A stretch of 64,000 nt of DNA, from positions 5,704,001 to 5,768,000 of the forward strand of contig NZ_CP109592.1 of NCBI RefSeq assembly GCF_036250675.1. Direction: 5' to 3'. Under the pieces are notes generated by a model. That model did no database searches, was not told the origin of the DNA, and saw nothing but the letters and a program-made list of their open reading frames with translations. Origin of the DNA: Streptomyces sp. NBC_01689 (GTDB lineage: Bacteria; Actinomycetota; Actinomycetes; Streptomycetales; Streptomycetaceae). Positions 1-8,181 of this stretch are shown piece by piece. The position numbers and the translations under genes are program-made. Each line of letters begins with the position of its first letter. Within the stretch, counting starts at the first letter, position 1.

Positions 1-37
1 TGCACTCCTGTTTTCTCCGTCCTGGGGGAGGTCCGCC

Positions 38-484
<447 letters not shown>

Positions 485-546
485 GAATCCGGACCGTCGT
501 ACGCGTGTTGCAGCCACCGGTAAGGACGAGTGGACGGAGTGCGGAC

Positions 547-1743
547 GTGAACGTGGACGGCACGGTGGCCGAGGGCTTCGAGCCGGTCGGGGCGGCCTTC
601 CTGCGCAACTTCGAGACGCTCGGGGAGCAGGGTGCGGCGGTCGCCGTGTACCGGGACGGGCGCAAGGTCGTCGACCTGTGGGGCGGCGTGAAGAACGCCA
701 CCGCCGCGGACGGTACCGGGACCGGCGGTGACGGGAGCGACGCGGCACCCTGGGAGCACGGCACCGCGCAGATCGTGCGCTCGGCGACGAAGGGGGTGGC
801 CGCCGCCGCCCTGCTGCTGCTCGCCCAGCGCGGGGAGCTGGACCTGGACGCCCCGGTCGGCCATTACTGGCCCGAGTTCAAGGCACGCGGCAAGGAGCGT
901 GCCCTGGTACGGCACGTGCTCGCGCACCGGGCCGGGGTTCCGGTGCTCGACCGTCCGCTCACCCCGGCCGAGGCCGCGGACCCGGACGTGACGGCCGCCG
1001 CGGTGGCCGCGCAGACGCCGGCCTGGGAGCCGGGGACCGATCACGGGTATCACGCGCAGACGTACGGCTGGCTCACGGCCGAGCTGGTGCGCCGGGTCAC
1101 CGGGCGCTCGATCGGTACCTGGATCGCCGAGGAGATCGCGGGGCCGCTCGGCCTCGACCTGTGGGTCGGGCTGCCCGCGGCGGTGGCGGACCGGGTGGGC
1201 CGGGTCGCCCCGATCGAGGCCCCGGCGACGGGCGGTGGCCTGCGGCTGCGGCCGAAAAGGGCGGTCTCCGAGGCGTACGCCGACCCCTCGTCGCTCACCC
1301 GCCGCGCGTTCGCGGCGATCACCCCCCAGCCGGACGAGAACGATCCGGCCTACCGGGCCGCCGAACTGCCCGCCTCCAACGGCGTCGCGACGGCGGACGC
1401 CCTGGCCCGCTTCTACGCTTCGCTGACCGGGGAGGTGGACGGCGTACGGCTGTTCACCCCCCGGAGCGTCGAACTCGCCCGCACCGAACAGTCCGCGGGG
1501 CCCGACCGGGTCCTGGTCGTGCACACCCGCTTCGGCCTCGGCTACATGCTGCACGGCAGCGCCTCCCCCCTGCTGGACGAGGGCTCCTTCGGACACCCGG
1601 GCCGCGGCGGCTCACTCGGCTTCGCCGACCCCGGCTCGGGGATCGCCTTCGGCTACGTGACGAACGGCTTCCGCAAAAGCGTCACGGCCGACCCACGTGC
1701 CCAGGCGCTGGTACGGGCGGTGAGGGAGTCGGTCGGGGGGTGA
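547..1743 (+). CDS. Serine hydrolase / esterase of the class C beta-lactamase fold
   Basis: About 398 residues. The family nucleophile motif SxxK is seen as S79-A-T-K82 (RSATKGVAAAALLLL). A tyrosine-containing segment (HGYHAQTYGW) and a late GHPGRGGSLGF, which fits the HxG box, complete the EstB/PBP4*-like arrangement. There is no signal peptide, so a cytosolic esterase or peptidase is more likely than a secreted beta-lactamase. The GTG at 547 was chosen because GGACGGAG lies about 7 bases upstream and because longer in-frame starts would overlap ohr in another frame. It follows ohr by 62 bases and may be cotranscribed. Substrate unknown. Confidence 0.85.
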   Translation: MNVDGTVAEGFEPVGAAFLRNFETLGEQGAAVAVYRDGRKVVDLWGGVKNATAADGTGTGGDGSDAAPWEHGTAQIVRSATKGVAAAALLLLAQRGELDLDAPVGHYWPEFKARGKERALVRHVLAHRAGVPVLDRPLTPAEAADPDVTAAAVAAQTPAWEPGTDHGYHAQTYGWLTAELVRRVTGRSIGTWIAEEIAGPLGLDLWVGLPAAVADRVGRVAPIEAPATGGGLRLRPKRAVSEAYADPSSLTRRAFAAITPQPDENDPAYRAAELPASNGVATADALARFYASLTGEVDGVRLFTPRSVELARTEQSAGPDRVLVVHTRFGLGYMLHGSASPLLDEGSFGHPGRGGSLGFADPGSGIAFGYVTNGFRKSVTADPRAQALVRAVRESVGG

Positions 1744-1843
1744 CCCGGGCCGGGGCGCGGGGCGCCTGCGCACTGAGGGGCCCACGCGTGTGCTCCCGTC
1801 CGGCGGGTCCGCGGGGGTGCCCCTGAGGGGCGGGTGCCCGAGC

Positions 1844-1872
1844 GGTCCGCGCGGGACGGTGCCCCGCGGACC
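1844..1872. terminator. Hairpin between convergent genes
   Basis: GGTCCGCG (1844-1851) pairs with CGCGGACC (1865-1872) around a 13-base loop, between the stop of the esterase gene and the stop of the convergent PBP gene. There is no T-run, which is usual for Streptomyces terminators. Confidence 0.5.
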
Positions 1873-1886
1873 CCGGGCGGGCCGCG

Positions 1887-3554
1887 CTAGCTCCCCGCCT
1901 TCAGGAGGGCCGCCACGATCGGGCCCGCGGTGTCGCCGCCGTGGCCGCCCTGCTGGACCACGCCCGCGGCGGCGAGGTCGCCCTTCCACGCGGTGAACCA
2001 GCCGTTGGGCTTCTTCTGGTTGTCGACCTCCGCGGAGCCCGTCTTCGCGCCGTAGTCGGGGCCGAGCCCGGACATCGCCTCGGCGGCCGTGCCGTACGCG
2101 GCCGTGTACTGCATGAGTTCGCGCAGCTGCGAGAGCGTGCCGGCGGAGAGGGTGCGGGAGGCGGTGGCCAGCTTGCGGTGGTCCACGTCCGGGGAGACCA
2201 GGTACGGCTGGTGGAACACGCCCGACTTGACCGTCGAGGCGACCGACGCCATGTTCAGCGGGTTCATGCGGACCCCGCCCTGGCCGATCAGCGAGGCCGC
2301 CATCTGGGCCTGCGACTGGACGGGCACCGAGCCGTCGAAGCTGGGGACGCCGATCGCCCAGTTGTTCATGCCCAGCCCGAAGACCTGCTGGGCCTGGTGC
2401 GTCAGGTCGGCGTTGTCCAGTTTCTTGGCCTGGCTGATGAAGGCCGTGTTGCAGGAGCGCGCGAAGCTGGCCTTGAACGTGCCGCCCTTGATCTCGAACT
2501 TGTCGTCGTTCTGGAACTTCCAGCCGCCGTACGTCACGTACTTCGGGCACGGGTGGGGCTTGTCCGCCGAGGCGAGCTTCTTGTCGATCAGCAGCGAGGA
2601 GGTGACGACCTTCATCGTGGAGCCGGGCGCCAGGGAACCCTGGAAGGCGGTGTTGAAACCGTGGCTCTGGTTGGCGACCGCGAGGATCTCACCGGTCGAG
2701 GGACGCATCACGACGACGGACGCCCGGGTCTTCCTGGCGACCTGCTGCTCGGCGTCGGCCTGGAGAGCCGGACTGAGCGTCGTGCGCACCTTGCCCGGCG
2801 TGCCCTCGCTGAGGGTCACCAGCGTCTTGTCGGGGGATTTCTGGCTGCCTTTGGACGCGGCCTTGCGGACCACCCGCAGTTCGATGCCCGCCGTGCCGCC
2901 GGCGGTCTTTCCGTACTTCTCGCGCAGCCCGTCCAGGACCGTGCCCAGCGACGGGTACTTGGCCGTCGTCAGCTCACCGCCGGACCGGTCGAGCGCCGTG
3001 ATGGGCGGCGTGCCCGACGCGCCGGTGACCAGCCGGTCGCCGTCCTGGAGGTCGGGGTGCACGACGGACGGCTTCCAGTCGACCAGCGCGACGCCGTCCT
3101 CGGCCCGCCGGGTGACGGTCAGCTTCGACTCGTACGCCAGCGGCTTGCTCTTGCCCTTGTAGGCGACCGTGGCCTTGACGGAGAACGGGACGGAGGCTCC
3201 CGACGCCCTGCCCGCCGTGACCGTGACGCCGGTGATGTGCGCGTCCTTGGTGTAGCCCGTGAGCACGGTCGTCGCGGCCCCGGCGTCGGTGGTGGCGCCG
3301 GCCGCCTTCGCGATCTGGCCGCCCTGCCAGGCGGTGAGGAACCGGGTGGAGAGGGAGGTGACCTCCGCGGCCGTCGGCGGACCGGTCTTCACGGCCTTGC
3401 GGCCGGCGGTCGTCGAGCGGTCGTCGGCCGACGAGCCGCCTCCGAACAGGCTGTAGGCGCCGAACCCCCCGCCGACGACGGCCACGGCGATCACCGCGCC
3501 GATGACGGCGGGCTTCGTCTTCCGCCGCTCGGCGGCGCGCCTTCTCTTCCCCAC
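1887..3554 (-). CDS. Class B penicillin-binding protein (transpeptidase), distal copy of a tandem pair
   Basis: About 555 residues. A basic N-terminus and one membrane anchor (PAVIGAVIAVAVVGGG) are followed by an NTF2-like MecA_N-type domain, a linker/dimerisation region and a C-terminal transpeptidase domain. Active-site boxes are all present: STMK (near residue 311), SCN (SRSCNTAF) and KTGS (near residue 502). It should crosslink peptidoglycan outside the membrane. The GTG at 3554 is preceded by GGAGG ten bases upstream; reading further upstream only fuses it in frame to shadow sequence. It lies 116 bases downstream of its paralogue at 3671-5293, with the same domain order, so the pair looks like a tandem duplication. 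In synteny it resembles the S. coelicolor PBP pair near pmt. Confidence 0.92.
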   Translation of the reverse strand: MGKRRRAAERRKTKPAVIGAVIAVAVVGGGFGAYSLFGGGSSADDRSTTAGRKAVKTGPPTAAEVTSLSTRFLTAWQGGQIAKAAGATTDAGAATTVLTGYTKDAHITGVTVTAGRASGASVPFSVKATVAYKGKSKPLAYESKLTVTRRAEDGVALVDWKPSVVHPDLQDGDRLVTGASGTPPITALDRSGGELTTAKYPSLGTVLDGLREKYGKTAGGTAGIELRVVRKAASKGSQKSPDKTLVTLSEGTPGKVRTTLSPALQADAEQQVARKTRASVVVMRPSTGEILAVANQSHGFNTAFQGSLAPGSTMKVVTSSLLIDKKLASADKPHPCPKYVTYGGWKFQNDDKFEIKGGTFKASFARSCNTAFISQAKKLDNADLTHQAQQVFGLGMNNWAIGVPSFDGSVPVQSQAQMAASLIGQGGVRMNPLNMASVASTVKSGVFHQPYLVSPDVDHRKLATASRTLSAGTLSQLRELMQYTAAYGTAAEAMSGLGPDYGAKTGSAEVDNQKKPNGWFTAWKGDLAAAGVVQQGGHGGDTAGPIVAALLKAGS

Positions 3555-3670
3555 GGTTCCCGATCCTCCGCTGCTTCCCCTGGCACCCGGCGCCTCCCCC
3601 GGTCCCCCGACGCCCTCTCGCTCCTCAACGAGGATGCCCAGCCTAGGGTCCCGCCCTGTGAAGGGTGACG

Positions 3671-5293
3671 TCAGCCGCCTGTTCGTAGCACAGCTGCGAC
3701 GATCGGTCCGGCCGCGTCCACGCCGTGACCGCCCTGCTGGGTCATGGCGGCGGCCGCGATGTCGTTGCGGTAACCCGTGAACCAGCTGTTGGACCTGGAC
3801 TGCGCGTCGACCTCGGCGGAGCCGGTCTTGGCGCCGATCCGGCCGCTGAGGCCGGCCATCACCTGGGCGGCGGTGCCGCTGACCGCGGTGCGGTTCATCA
3901 TCGTGCGCAGCTGTGCGACGGTGCCGGGCGACAGCCCCTTGGCGGTGGCGATCTCCCGGTCGTCGAGCCGGGGCGACACGATGACCGGCTGACGGAAGAC
4001 GCCGGTCATCGCGGTCGCGGTGACCGACGCCATGTTCAGCGGGCTGAGCTGGACCTGGCCCTGGCCGATCAGGTTGGCGGCCGTGTCCGGGCCGCCGGAG
4101 GCCGGTACGGAGCCGTCGAAGGACTCGATCCCGGTCTTCCAGTTGTTCCGGCCGAGGCCGAAGCGCTGCTCCGCCTCCGCGGTGAGCGAGTCGACCTTCA
4201 CCTCGTCCGCGTACTTCACGAACGCGGTGTTGCAGGAGCGCGAGAAGCTGTCGGAGAGCGTCGCCTTCTCCTGCGGCGCCATGCCCGTCAGGTTGTGGAA
4301 GGTCTGGCTCTGCCAGGTCGCGGTGTCCGGACAGGGCGCGGGACCGTTCGCCGTGGTGATGCCGTTGTCGATGAGGGTGGCGGCGCTGATGATCTTCATC
4401 GTGGAGCCGGGGGCGAGTTTGCCGAGGAAGGCCGCGTTGAAGCCGTCCGCGCGGTGGTTGGCGACCGCCAGCACCTCGCCGGTGCTGGGTTTGACCGCGA
4501 CCACGGAGGATTCTGCGTACCGTGCGACCGCCTTCTCCGCGGCGGCCTGCGCGCTCGCGCTGAGGGTCGTGCGCAGCTTGCCCGGCCGGCCTTTGGCGAG
4601 GGTCAGCAGGGTGGTGTCGCCGGTGCCCTCGCTCGCGTGGTGGACCGCGAGCTCGATGCCCGCCGTGCCGCCCGCCTTGTCCCCGTACTTCTCGCGCAGG
4701 GCGTCGAGGATGGGGCCCAGCGAGGGGTAGTCGTCCTTCGTCAGGACGGTGCCGTTGCGGTCCACCGCCTCGATCGGCGGGCTCGACGACTCGCCGGTGA
4801 CCAGGGTGTCGCCCTCCTTGAGATCGGGATGGACGACCGCGGGTTTCCAGTCGACGAGCGCCTTGCCGGTGGTCCTGCCGCGGACGACGGTCAGTTCCGA
4901 GTCGTACGCGAGGGGCTTGGACTTCCCCTCGAACGACACCGTGGCCTTCACCGAGAACGGCACGGACGCGCCGGACGGCGTGCCCGGTGTGATCCGCACG
5001 CCGGTGAGGTGGGCGCTGGTGCGGTAGCCGGCCAGCAGGCTCTCGGCCTGGCTCGCGAAGTTCGTGTACGTCGCCGCCTTGGCCGCGTCGCCCTTCGCCC
5101 AGGCGGCGAGGAACTTCTCCGAGGTCTCCTTGACCTCCGAGCCGCTCGGCGGTCCGGTCTTCACCGGCGCGGGCCCGCCGGCGGTGTCGTTTCCGTCGAG
5201 CGCGGTCACCACGTTGAACGCGCCGTATCCGGCGCCTCCCACCATGACGGCGAACACACTGCCGATGATGGCGGCCTTTGCCCCCTTGCGCAT
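3671..5293 (-). CDS. Class B penicillin-binding protein (transpeptidase), proximal copy
   Basis: 540 residues with a TM anchor near residues 7-28 (AAIIGSVFAVMVGGAGYGAF), a MecA_N-like domain and a transpeptidase domain with STMK (near 295), SCN (SRSCNTAFV) and KTGS (near 487). All catalytic boxes are intact. It is the first gene of the pair and its ATG lies 36 bases from a perfect 18-bp palindrome (5330-5347), a likely operator or mRNA element. Diverged from the distal copy throughout, so the duplication is old. Expected to act in septal or apical wall synthesis; which one cannot be told from sequence. Confidence 0.92.
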   Translation of the reverse strand: MRKGAKAAIIGSVFAVMVGGAGYGAFNVVTALDGNDTAGGPAPVKTGPPSGSEVKETSEKFLAAWAKGDAAKAATYTNFASQAESLLAGYRTSAHLTGVRITPGTPSGASVPFSVKATVSFEGKSKPLAYDSELTVVRGRTTGKALVDWKPAVVHPDLKEGDTLVTGESSSPPIEAVDRNGTVLTKDDYPSLGPILDALREKYGDKAGGTAGIELAVHHASEGTGDTTLLTLAKGRPGKLRTTLSASAQAAAEKAVARYAESSVVAVKPSTGEVLAVANHRADGFNAAFLGKLAPGSTMKIISAATLIDNGITTANGPAPCPDTATWQSQTFHNLTGMAPQEKATLSDSFSRSCNTAFVKYADEVKVDSLTAEAEQRFGLGRNNWKTGIESFDGSVPASGGPDTAANLIGQGQVQLSPLNMASVTATAMTGVFRQPVIVSPRLDDREIATAKGLSPGTVAQLRTMMNRTAVSGTAAQVMAGLSGRIGAKTGSAEVDAQSRSNSWFTGYRNDIAAAAMTQQGGHGVDAAGPIVAAVLRTGG

Positions 5294-5329
5294 CGCGCGA
5301 AACCCTCCCCGTGGACCGCTCCCCCGGAC

Positions 5330-5347
5330 TTCTGAACGCGTTCAGAA
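5330..5347. promoter_or_regulatory. Perfect 18-bp palindrome upstream of the PBP pair
   Basis: TTCTGAACGCGTTCAGAA reads identically on both strands. It sits 37-54 bases upstream of the PBP start codon at 5293, in a spacer where a dimeric repressor site would be expected. Flanking GACT/AGTC bases nearly extend the symmetry. Alternative: stem-loop in the 5' UTR. Confidence 0.5.
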
Positions 5348-5667
5348 AAGTCGGCCTGCGGAGCACTGTATGCGGGGAGGGGGACGCGTGGGGTCTACAT
5401 TTTCCGAATCGTTAGACCGGACCTGGATCGCATCCGTGAACATCGGTCATGGATGAGGTGAACTGGTGGAGCGACCGCTGCACCGGGCCCGCTGAACAGC
5501 CCGGGTATACGATCGGAACATGCGCGGCGAGCGGGGCGTGGAGCCTGTGCGGCGTCCTCCCGAAGGGCTGCGCGTCCCGGGCGCGGCGAGCCGCCGCCCC
5601 CGACGCGAACCCGGACGTCCGCCGGTCCCCGGCCCCGCCGAGGCGCCGTGCCGGGAGATGAGTTGTG
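5348..5667. promoter_or_regulatory. Divergent intergenic region with a possible -10 box
   Basis: About 320 bases between the leftward PBP pair and the rightward small membrane gene. TATACGAT at 5506-5513 could be a -10 element for rightward transcription; no good -35 is seen. An ATG at 5520 opens a frame that is arginine/proline-rich and out of frame with the next gene, so I treat it as non-coding. Confidence 0.35.
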
Positions 5668-5904
5668 ATGACCAGTCCGCAGCACCACATCGATCCGCGC
5701 GCCCTCGACGATCCGCGCAACGTCTATCGGACCGACGAGCAGTTCTACGCGCACGGCCGCCCGGCCGACGCCGTACTGCCGGAGGACCGCCCCCGCGGCG
5801 GCACCCCCACGCACCCGCTGCACCACCGGGGGACCTGGGCGACCGTCGCCCTCGTCGCCGGCATCATCCTGCTGATCCTCGTGGGGATCGCCCTGTTCCC
5901 GTGA
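5668..5904 (+). CDS. Small single-pass membrane protein, unknown function
   Basis: 78 residues from ATG 5668 (GTG 5665 is an alternative, one residue longer); GGGAG at about 5653 is the ribosome site. The N-terminal 50 residues are polar, with an acidic and arginine-rich character; the C-terminus is one TM helix (WATVALVAGIILLILVGIAL) ending at the stop. A tail-anchored topology is implied. A similar small gene occupies this place between PBP genes and pmt in other Streptomyces, from memory. No function recognised. Confidence 0.65.
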   Translation: MTSPQHHIDPRALDDPRNVYRTDEQFYAHGRPADAVLPEDRPRGGTPTHPLHHRGTWATVALVAGIILLILVGIALFP

Positions 5905-5934
5905 CCCCGCCCGCGCACGGAGGCCCGCCGGGCA

Positions 5935-5971
5935 CACGAGAGGGCACGGCAGACCGCCGCGCCCTCTCGTG
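5935..5971. terminator. Original bidirectional terminator of pmt and the small membrane gene
   Basis: CACGAGAGGGC (5935-5945) pairs perfectly with GCCCTCTCGTG (5961-5971). It lies between the rightward small gene and the leftward displaced pmt tail, so before integration it would have served both. Confidence 0.7.
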
Positions 5972-5985
5972 ACGCGCCCGCCCGG

Positions 5986-6075
5986 CTAGACCCAGGTGTC
6001 CAGCCACATCCGCGACCGCCACTGCTCTATCGGGATCGACGTGCCCGTGTACAGGGGCCAGAAGTAGATGAAGTT
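5986..6075 (-). pseudogene. Displaced 3' end of pmt left by element integration
   Basis: 90 bases nearly identical to the 3' end of pmt at 24739-24828, including the TAG stop (CTA at 5986-5988). It has four differences from the element copy, all in the last 28 bases and all synonymous: both encode ...RMWLDTWV-stop. It is the chromosomal tail that was separated from pmt by insertion of the element; it has no promoter or start and codes for nothing now. Confidence 0.9.
6014..6075. repeat. attL, 62-bp core
   Basis: Identical to 24767-24828 over 62 bases; homology breaks exactly after the last T at 6075. The integrase stop codon is 37 bases inside the element from this end. The left 28 bases beyond the core (5986-6013) are similar but not identical to the right copy, because each came from a different molecule. 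Confidence 0.93.
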
Positions 6076-6112
6076 TGCGAGATCCGCCCGGTTAGGGCCC
6101 CGACCAGGGCGT

Positions 6113-7399
6113 TTACCCCTGATCGGGGCCGGGGCAGGCGGCGTGGGCCGCCTGTGGGCCGTGATCTTGTGGAGCGGACGCCAGATAGAGGCTGTCGACG
6201 GCCTTGCGGGTGCGCCCCTCGCTGCTGGGCATGAGGTGTGTGTACGTCCGGAGGGTAAACCCCGGATCGCTGTGACCCAGGTACTGACTCAGGGCCCGGA
6301 TGTTCTCGCCCGCGTCCAGCAGCACGGACGCGTAGAAGTGCCTGAGCGCATGCATGCCGTCCTCAGGGGCCGACGCGTAGCGCTCGCTTGCCTTCCGCGG
6401 CGGGATGATCCCAGCGACTGCCAGAGCGGCCTTCCAGTGGTGGTCATTGAAGTTGCTCACGCGGACGTGGTTGCCTTCGACCCCGCTGAACAGCAGTCGT
6501 TTCGTCACGAGCGGGCCGTCCGGCGTACGCCAGGGGAGCGTCACATCGACCGGAGGGAACTCCTTCGTGTGGTCCTGGAGGACGGCGCCCACGGCCTTGG
6601 GGAGCGGCACGTCACGGACCTTGCCTCCCTTCGGGAGCGCGAACACGTACTTGCCGCGGATGCGCTTGAGCTGGTGACCTACGGCTAGCCAACCGCCCTC
6701 GTAATCGAGTTCGTCCTCCGACAAGCCGAAGATCTCTCCTTGCCTCAACCCGCACCCCGCTCCGGTATCGACGGTGGCCCGGAAGCGCTGTTCGAGGGCG
6801 GCTCGCACGCCGAACGTCTGCGCTGCTGTCCACGGGGTGACGCGCGGCTTGCCTGGCTTCGGAAGCTGCACCGTCCGGGCGCGGCATGGGTTCTTGCTCA
6901 GGAGCCCGTCGTCCACGGCCGCGCTTAGCGCTGCCGAGACGGTGCCGACGATGATCCGGCGGTGGGATTCCGCGGGCACTGTGTTTTCCAGTGCAGCGAT
7001 CCAGTCTCGGATGTGCTCGGGCTTGAACGACCCGAGCGGGCGAGTCCCGATGTGCGGGTACGCATGCAGGCGGAGCCGGCGCTCTGCTGCCTCCCGACTG
7101 TTGATCTCACCCGTGTGCGTCTTTACCCAGCGTTCCGCGTACTGCCGGAAGGTGGTTCGCGCTGTGCGCGGGTCGACGTACTGACCGCGTGACATGTCGG
7201 CCTCGATGTGAGTGAGCCACTGCTCAGCGAGGCGCTTCTCCCTGTCACGGAAAGACTTGCTCTTCTCGGTGCCGTCAGGGCCGACATACCGGGCGCGGTA
7301 CCGCAGGCCGGTGCCGTAGCGGTCGGATTTGACCTTGACGGTTCTGCCAGCGGGCGTGGTTTCGGACTTGAACCAGCGGTCTTGAATGTGGCCTGCCAT
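6113..7399 (-). CDS. int: Tyrosine recombinase (element integrase)
   Basis: 428 residues from ATG 7399 (GAAGGGA lies upstream; a longer start at 7423 adds a basic extension). The N-terminal arm and SAM-like core-binding domain (about 70-165) precede the catalytic domain with R219 (GCGLRQGEI), H350 and R353 (HALRH), H376 (LGHSD) and nucleophile Y386 (TYTHLMP). All catalytic residues are present. It should integrate and, with Xis, excise the element at the 62-bp pmt core. It lies immediately inside attL and is the last gene of the leftward set, 74 bases after xis with a hairpin between. Confidence 0.95.
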   Translation of the reverse strand: MAGHIQDRWFKSETTPAGRTVKVKSDRYGTGLRYRARYVGPDGTEKSKSFRDREKRLAEQWLTHIEADMSRGQYVDPRTARTTFRQYAERWVKTHTGEINSREAAERRLRLHAYPHIGTRPLGSFKPEHIRDWIAALENTVPAESHRRIIVGTVSAALSAAVDDGLLSKNPCRARTVQLPKPGKPRVTPWTAAQTFGVRAALEQRFRATVDTGAGCGLRQGEIFGLSEDELDYEGGWLAVGHQLKRIRGKYVFALPKGGKVRDVPLPKAVGAVLQDHTKEFPPVDVTLPWRTPDGPLVTKRLLFSGVEGNHVRVSNFNDHHWKAALAVAGIIPPRKASERYASAPEDGMHALRHFYASVLLDAGENIRALSQYLGHSDPGFTLRTYTHLMPSSEGRTRKAVDSLYLASAPQDHGPQAAHAACPGPDQG

Positions 7400-7430
7400 G
7401 CGGCGGCGTTCCCTTCTGGGCAAGGAGAAG

Positions 7431-7453
7431 GGAGGGCCACGGTGTGGCCCTCC
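7431..7453. terminator. Perfect hairpin between xis and int
   Basis: GGAGGGCCAC (7431-7440), loop GGT, GTGGCCCTCC (7444-7453). In the xis-to-int direction it could attenuate int expression relative to xis; it could also be a recombination or processing site. No T-run. Confidence 0.5.
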
Positions 7454-7473
7454 CTGGTGAAGCGGGTGTGACG

Positions 7474-7719
7474 TCAGGCGGCGGCCTGGTCGGAGCTCTT
7501 GCGTTGGGCGACGTAAGCGCGGACGTCGGTGGGGTCGTAGCGGAGGTGCTTACCGATGCGGAAGCCGGGCGGGCCTGTGCGCTTCTTGCGCCACTGGTAG
7601 ACCGTCTCTTTCGGGACTTCGAACATCTCGGCGATGTCGTCGGGGGTGAGGTACCGGTCGGGCAGGCCGCTGCGGAGGGTGCTTCGGGGGTCGGGTTGAG
7701 CGGAACGGGGTCGGCTCAT
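7474..7719 (-). CDS. xis: Excisionase-like winged-helix DNA-binding protein
   Basis: 81 residues. The central part (YLTPDDIAEMFEV, then VYQWRKKRTGPPGFRIGKHLRY) is the MerR/Xis-type helix-turn-helix and wing of the HTH_17 family, ending in a Ser/Ala tail. In AICEs this gene lies directly upstream of int and directs excision. Its start at 7719 is the only reasonable ATG. Upstream lies the iteron array, so its promoter may be inside or next to those repeats. Confidence 0.88.
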   Translation of the reverse strand: MSRPRSAQPDPRSTLRSGLPDRYLTPDDIAEMFEVPKETVYQWRKKRTGPPGFRIGKHLRYDPTDVRAYVAQRKSSDQAAA

Positions 7720-7793
7720 AGGGACCTCGGCGTCGGGTTGGGTCGGGCTCGGAGGGGTTCTCGCGGTGCGTGTGTGTCCGAGGTGCGGATTTC

Positions 7794-8002
7794 TGCGTCA
7801 CCTGCGTCACGTGCGTCATTCAGGCTTCTGACCTGTGGTTTTTGGGTGACGCAGAGCGGCGGGGGTGCGTCACGGGTGACGCAGGTTGTCCGTCATGGGT
7901 GACGCAGGTGACGCGGGGTGACGCAGACTTTGCCGCTCTGCGTCACCGGTGTTTGCACAGGTCACGTGCCGTTTTCCGACCCGTGGTGACGCAGGTGACG
8001 CA
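7794..8002. repeat. Iteron-like 7-mer array TGACGCA / TGCGTCA
   Basis: Perfect copies start at 7794, 7803, 7812, 7847, 7866, 7877, 7900, 7919, 7939, 7987 and 7996, in both orientations. Many sit in the wider context GGTGACGCAGG. The position between xis and the replication genes fits an origin (oriV) recognised by the replicase, or an autoregulatory region for the rep-xis-int genes. Confidence 0.8.
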
Positions 8003-8115
8003 GCGCTTCCTACTTAGGAAAAAAAGGGGGCGTATCTGTGGTCTTGGGGTGCGGCTCAGGGCGTGAAGAAGGAGCCGCTGCGCGGCGCGTCCCGTGCAGG
8101 GCGGCTCCGCCGCCG

Positions 8116-8161
8116 AACAGCAACAGGAGCACGCTTCGGCGCTGGTGCTCCTCTTGCTGTT
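8116..8161. terminator. 17-bp stem hairpin downstream of the replication operon
   Basis: Left arm 8116-8132 and right arm 8145-8161 pair over 17 bases with one mismatch and a 12-base loop. It lies 21 bases after the stop codon of the helicase-like gene, in the right place for a terminator, but could also be part of the origin as a single-strand or primer site. Confidence 0.6.
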
Positions 8162-8181
8162 GCGGTCCGCACGCGGTGCGG

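Larger units (their letters stand above)
7720..8181. promoter_or_regulatory. 462-bp non-coding region: iteron array plus hairpin
   Basis: No coding character on either strand. TGACGCA or its complement TGCGTCA occurs eleven times perfectly between 7794 and 8002, plus one TGACGCG at 7909. Three adjacent copies at 7794, 7803 and 7812 have an exact 9-bp period; other close pairs (7900/7909 and 7987/7996) also show 9 bp. Such directly and inversely repeated 7-mers next to replication genes are typical of a replication origin or of cooperative repressor binding. The right part (8020-8181) holds a long hairpin at the 3' end of the replication gene. Confidence 0.8.

Noticed and set aside
1887..5366. 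A single 1159-residue protein joining the two PBPs
   Set aside because: The upstream half of that frame is a shadow of the proximal PBP in another frame; the distal PBP has its own GTG and ribosome site at 3554.
5520..5972. Leaderless gene starting at ATG 5520 after TATACGAT
   Set aside because: The frame is Arg/Pro-rich, runs across the small membrane gene in another frame and through the terminator; more likely transcribed leader.
7794..8002. CRISPR array
   Set aside because: Units are 7 bases in both orientations with irregular spacing and no spacer-sized inserts; no cas genes.
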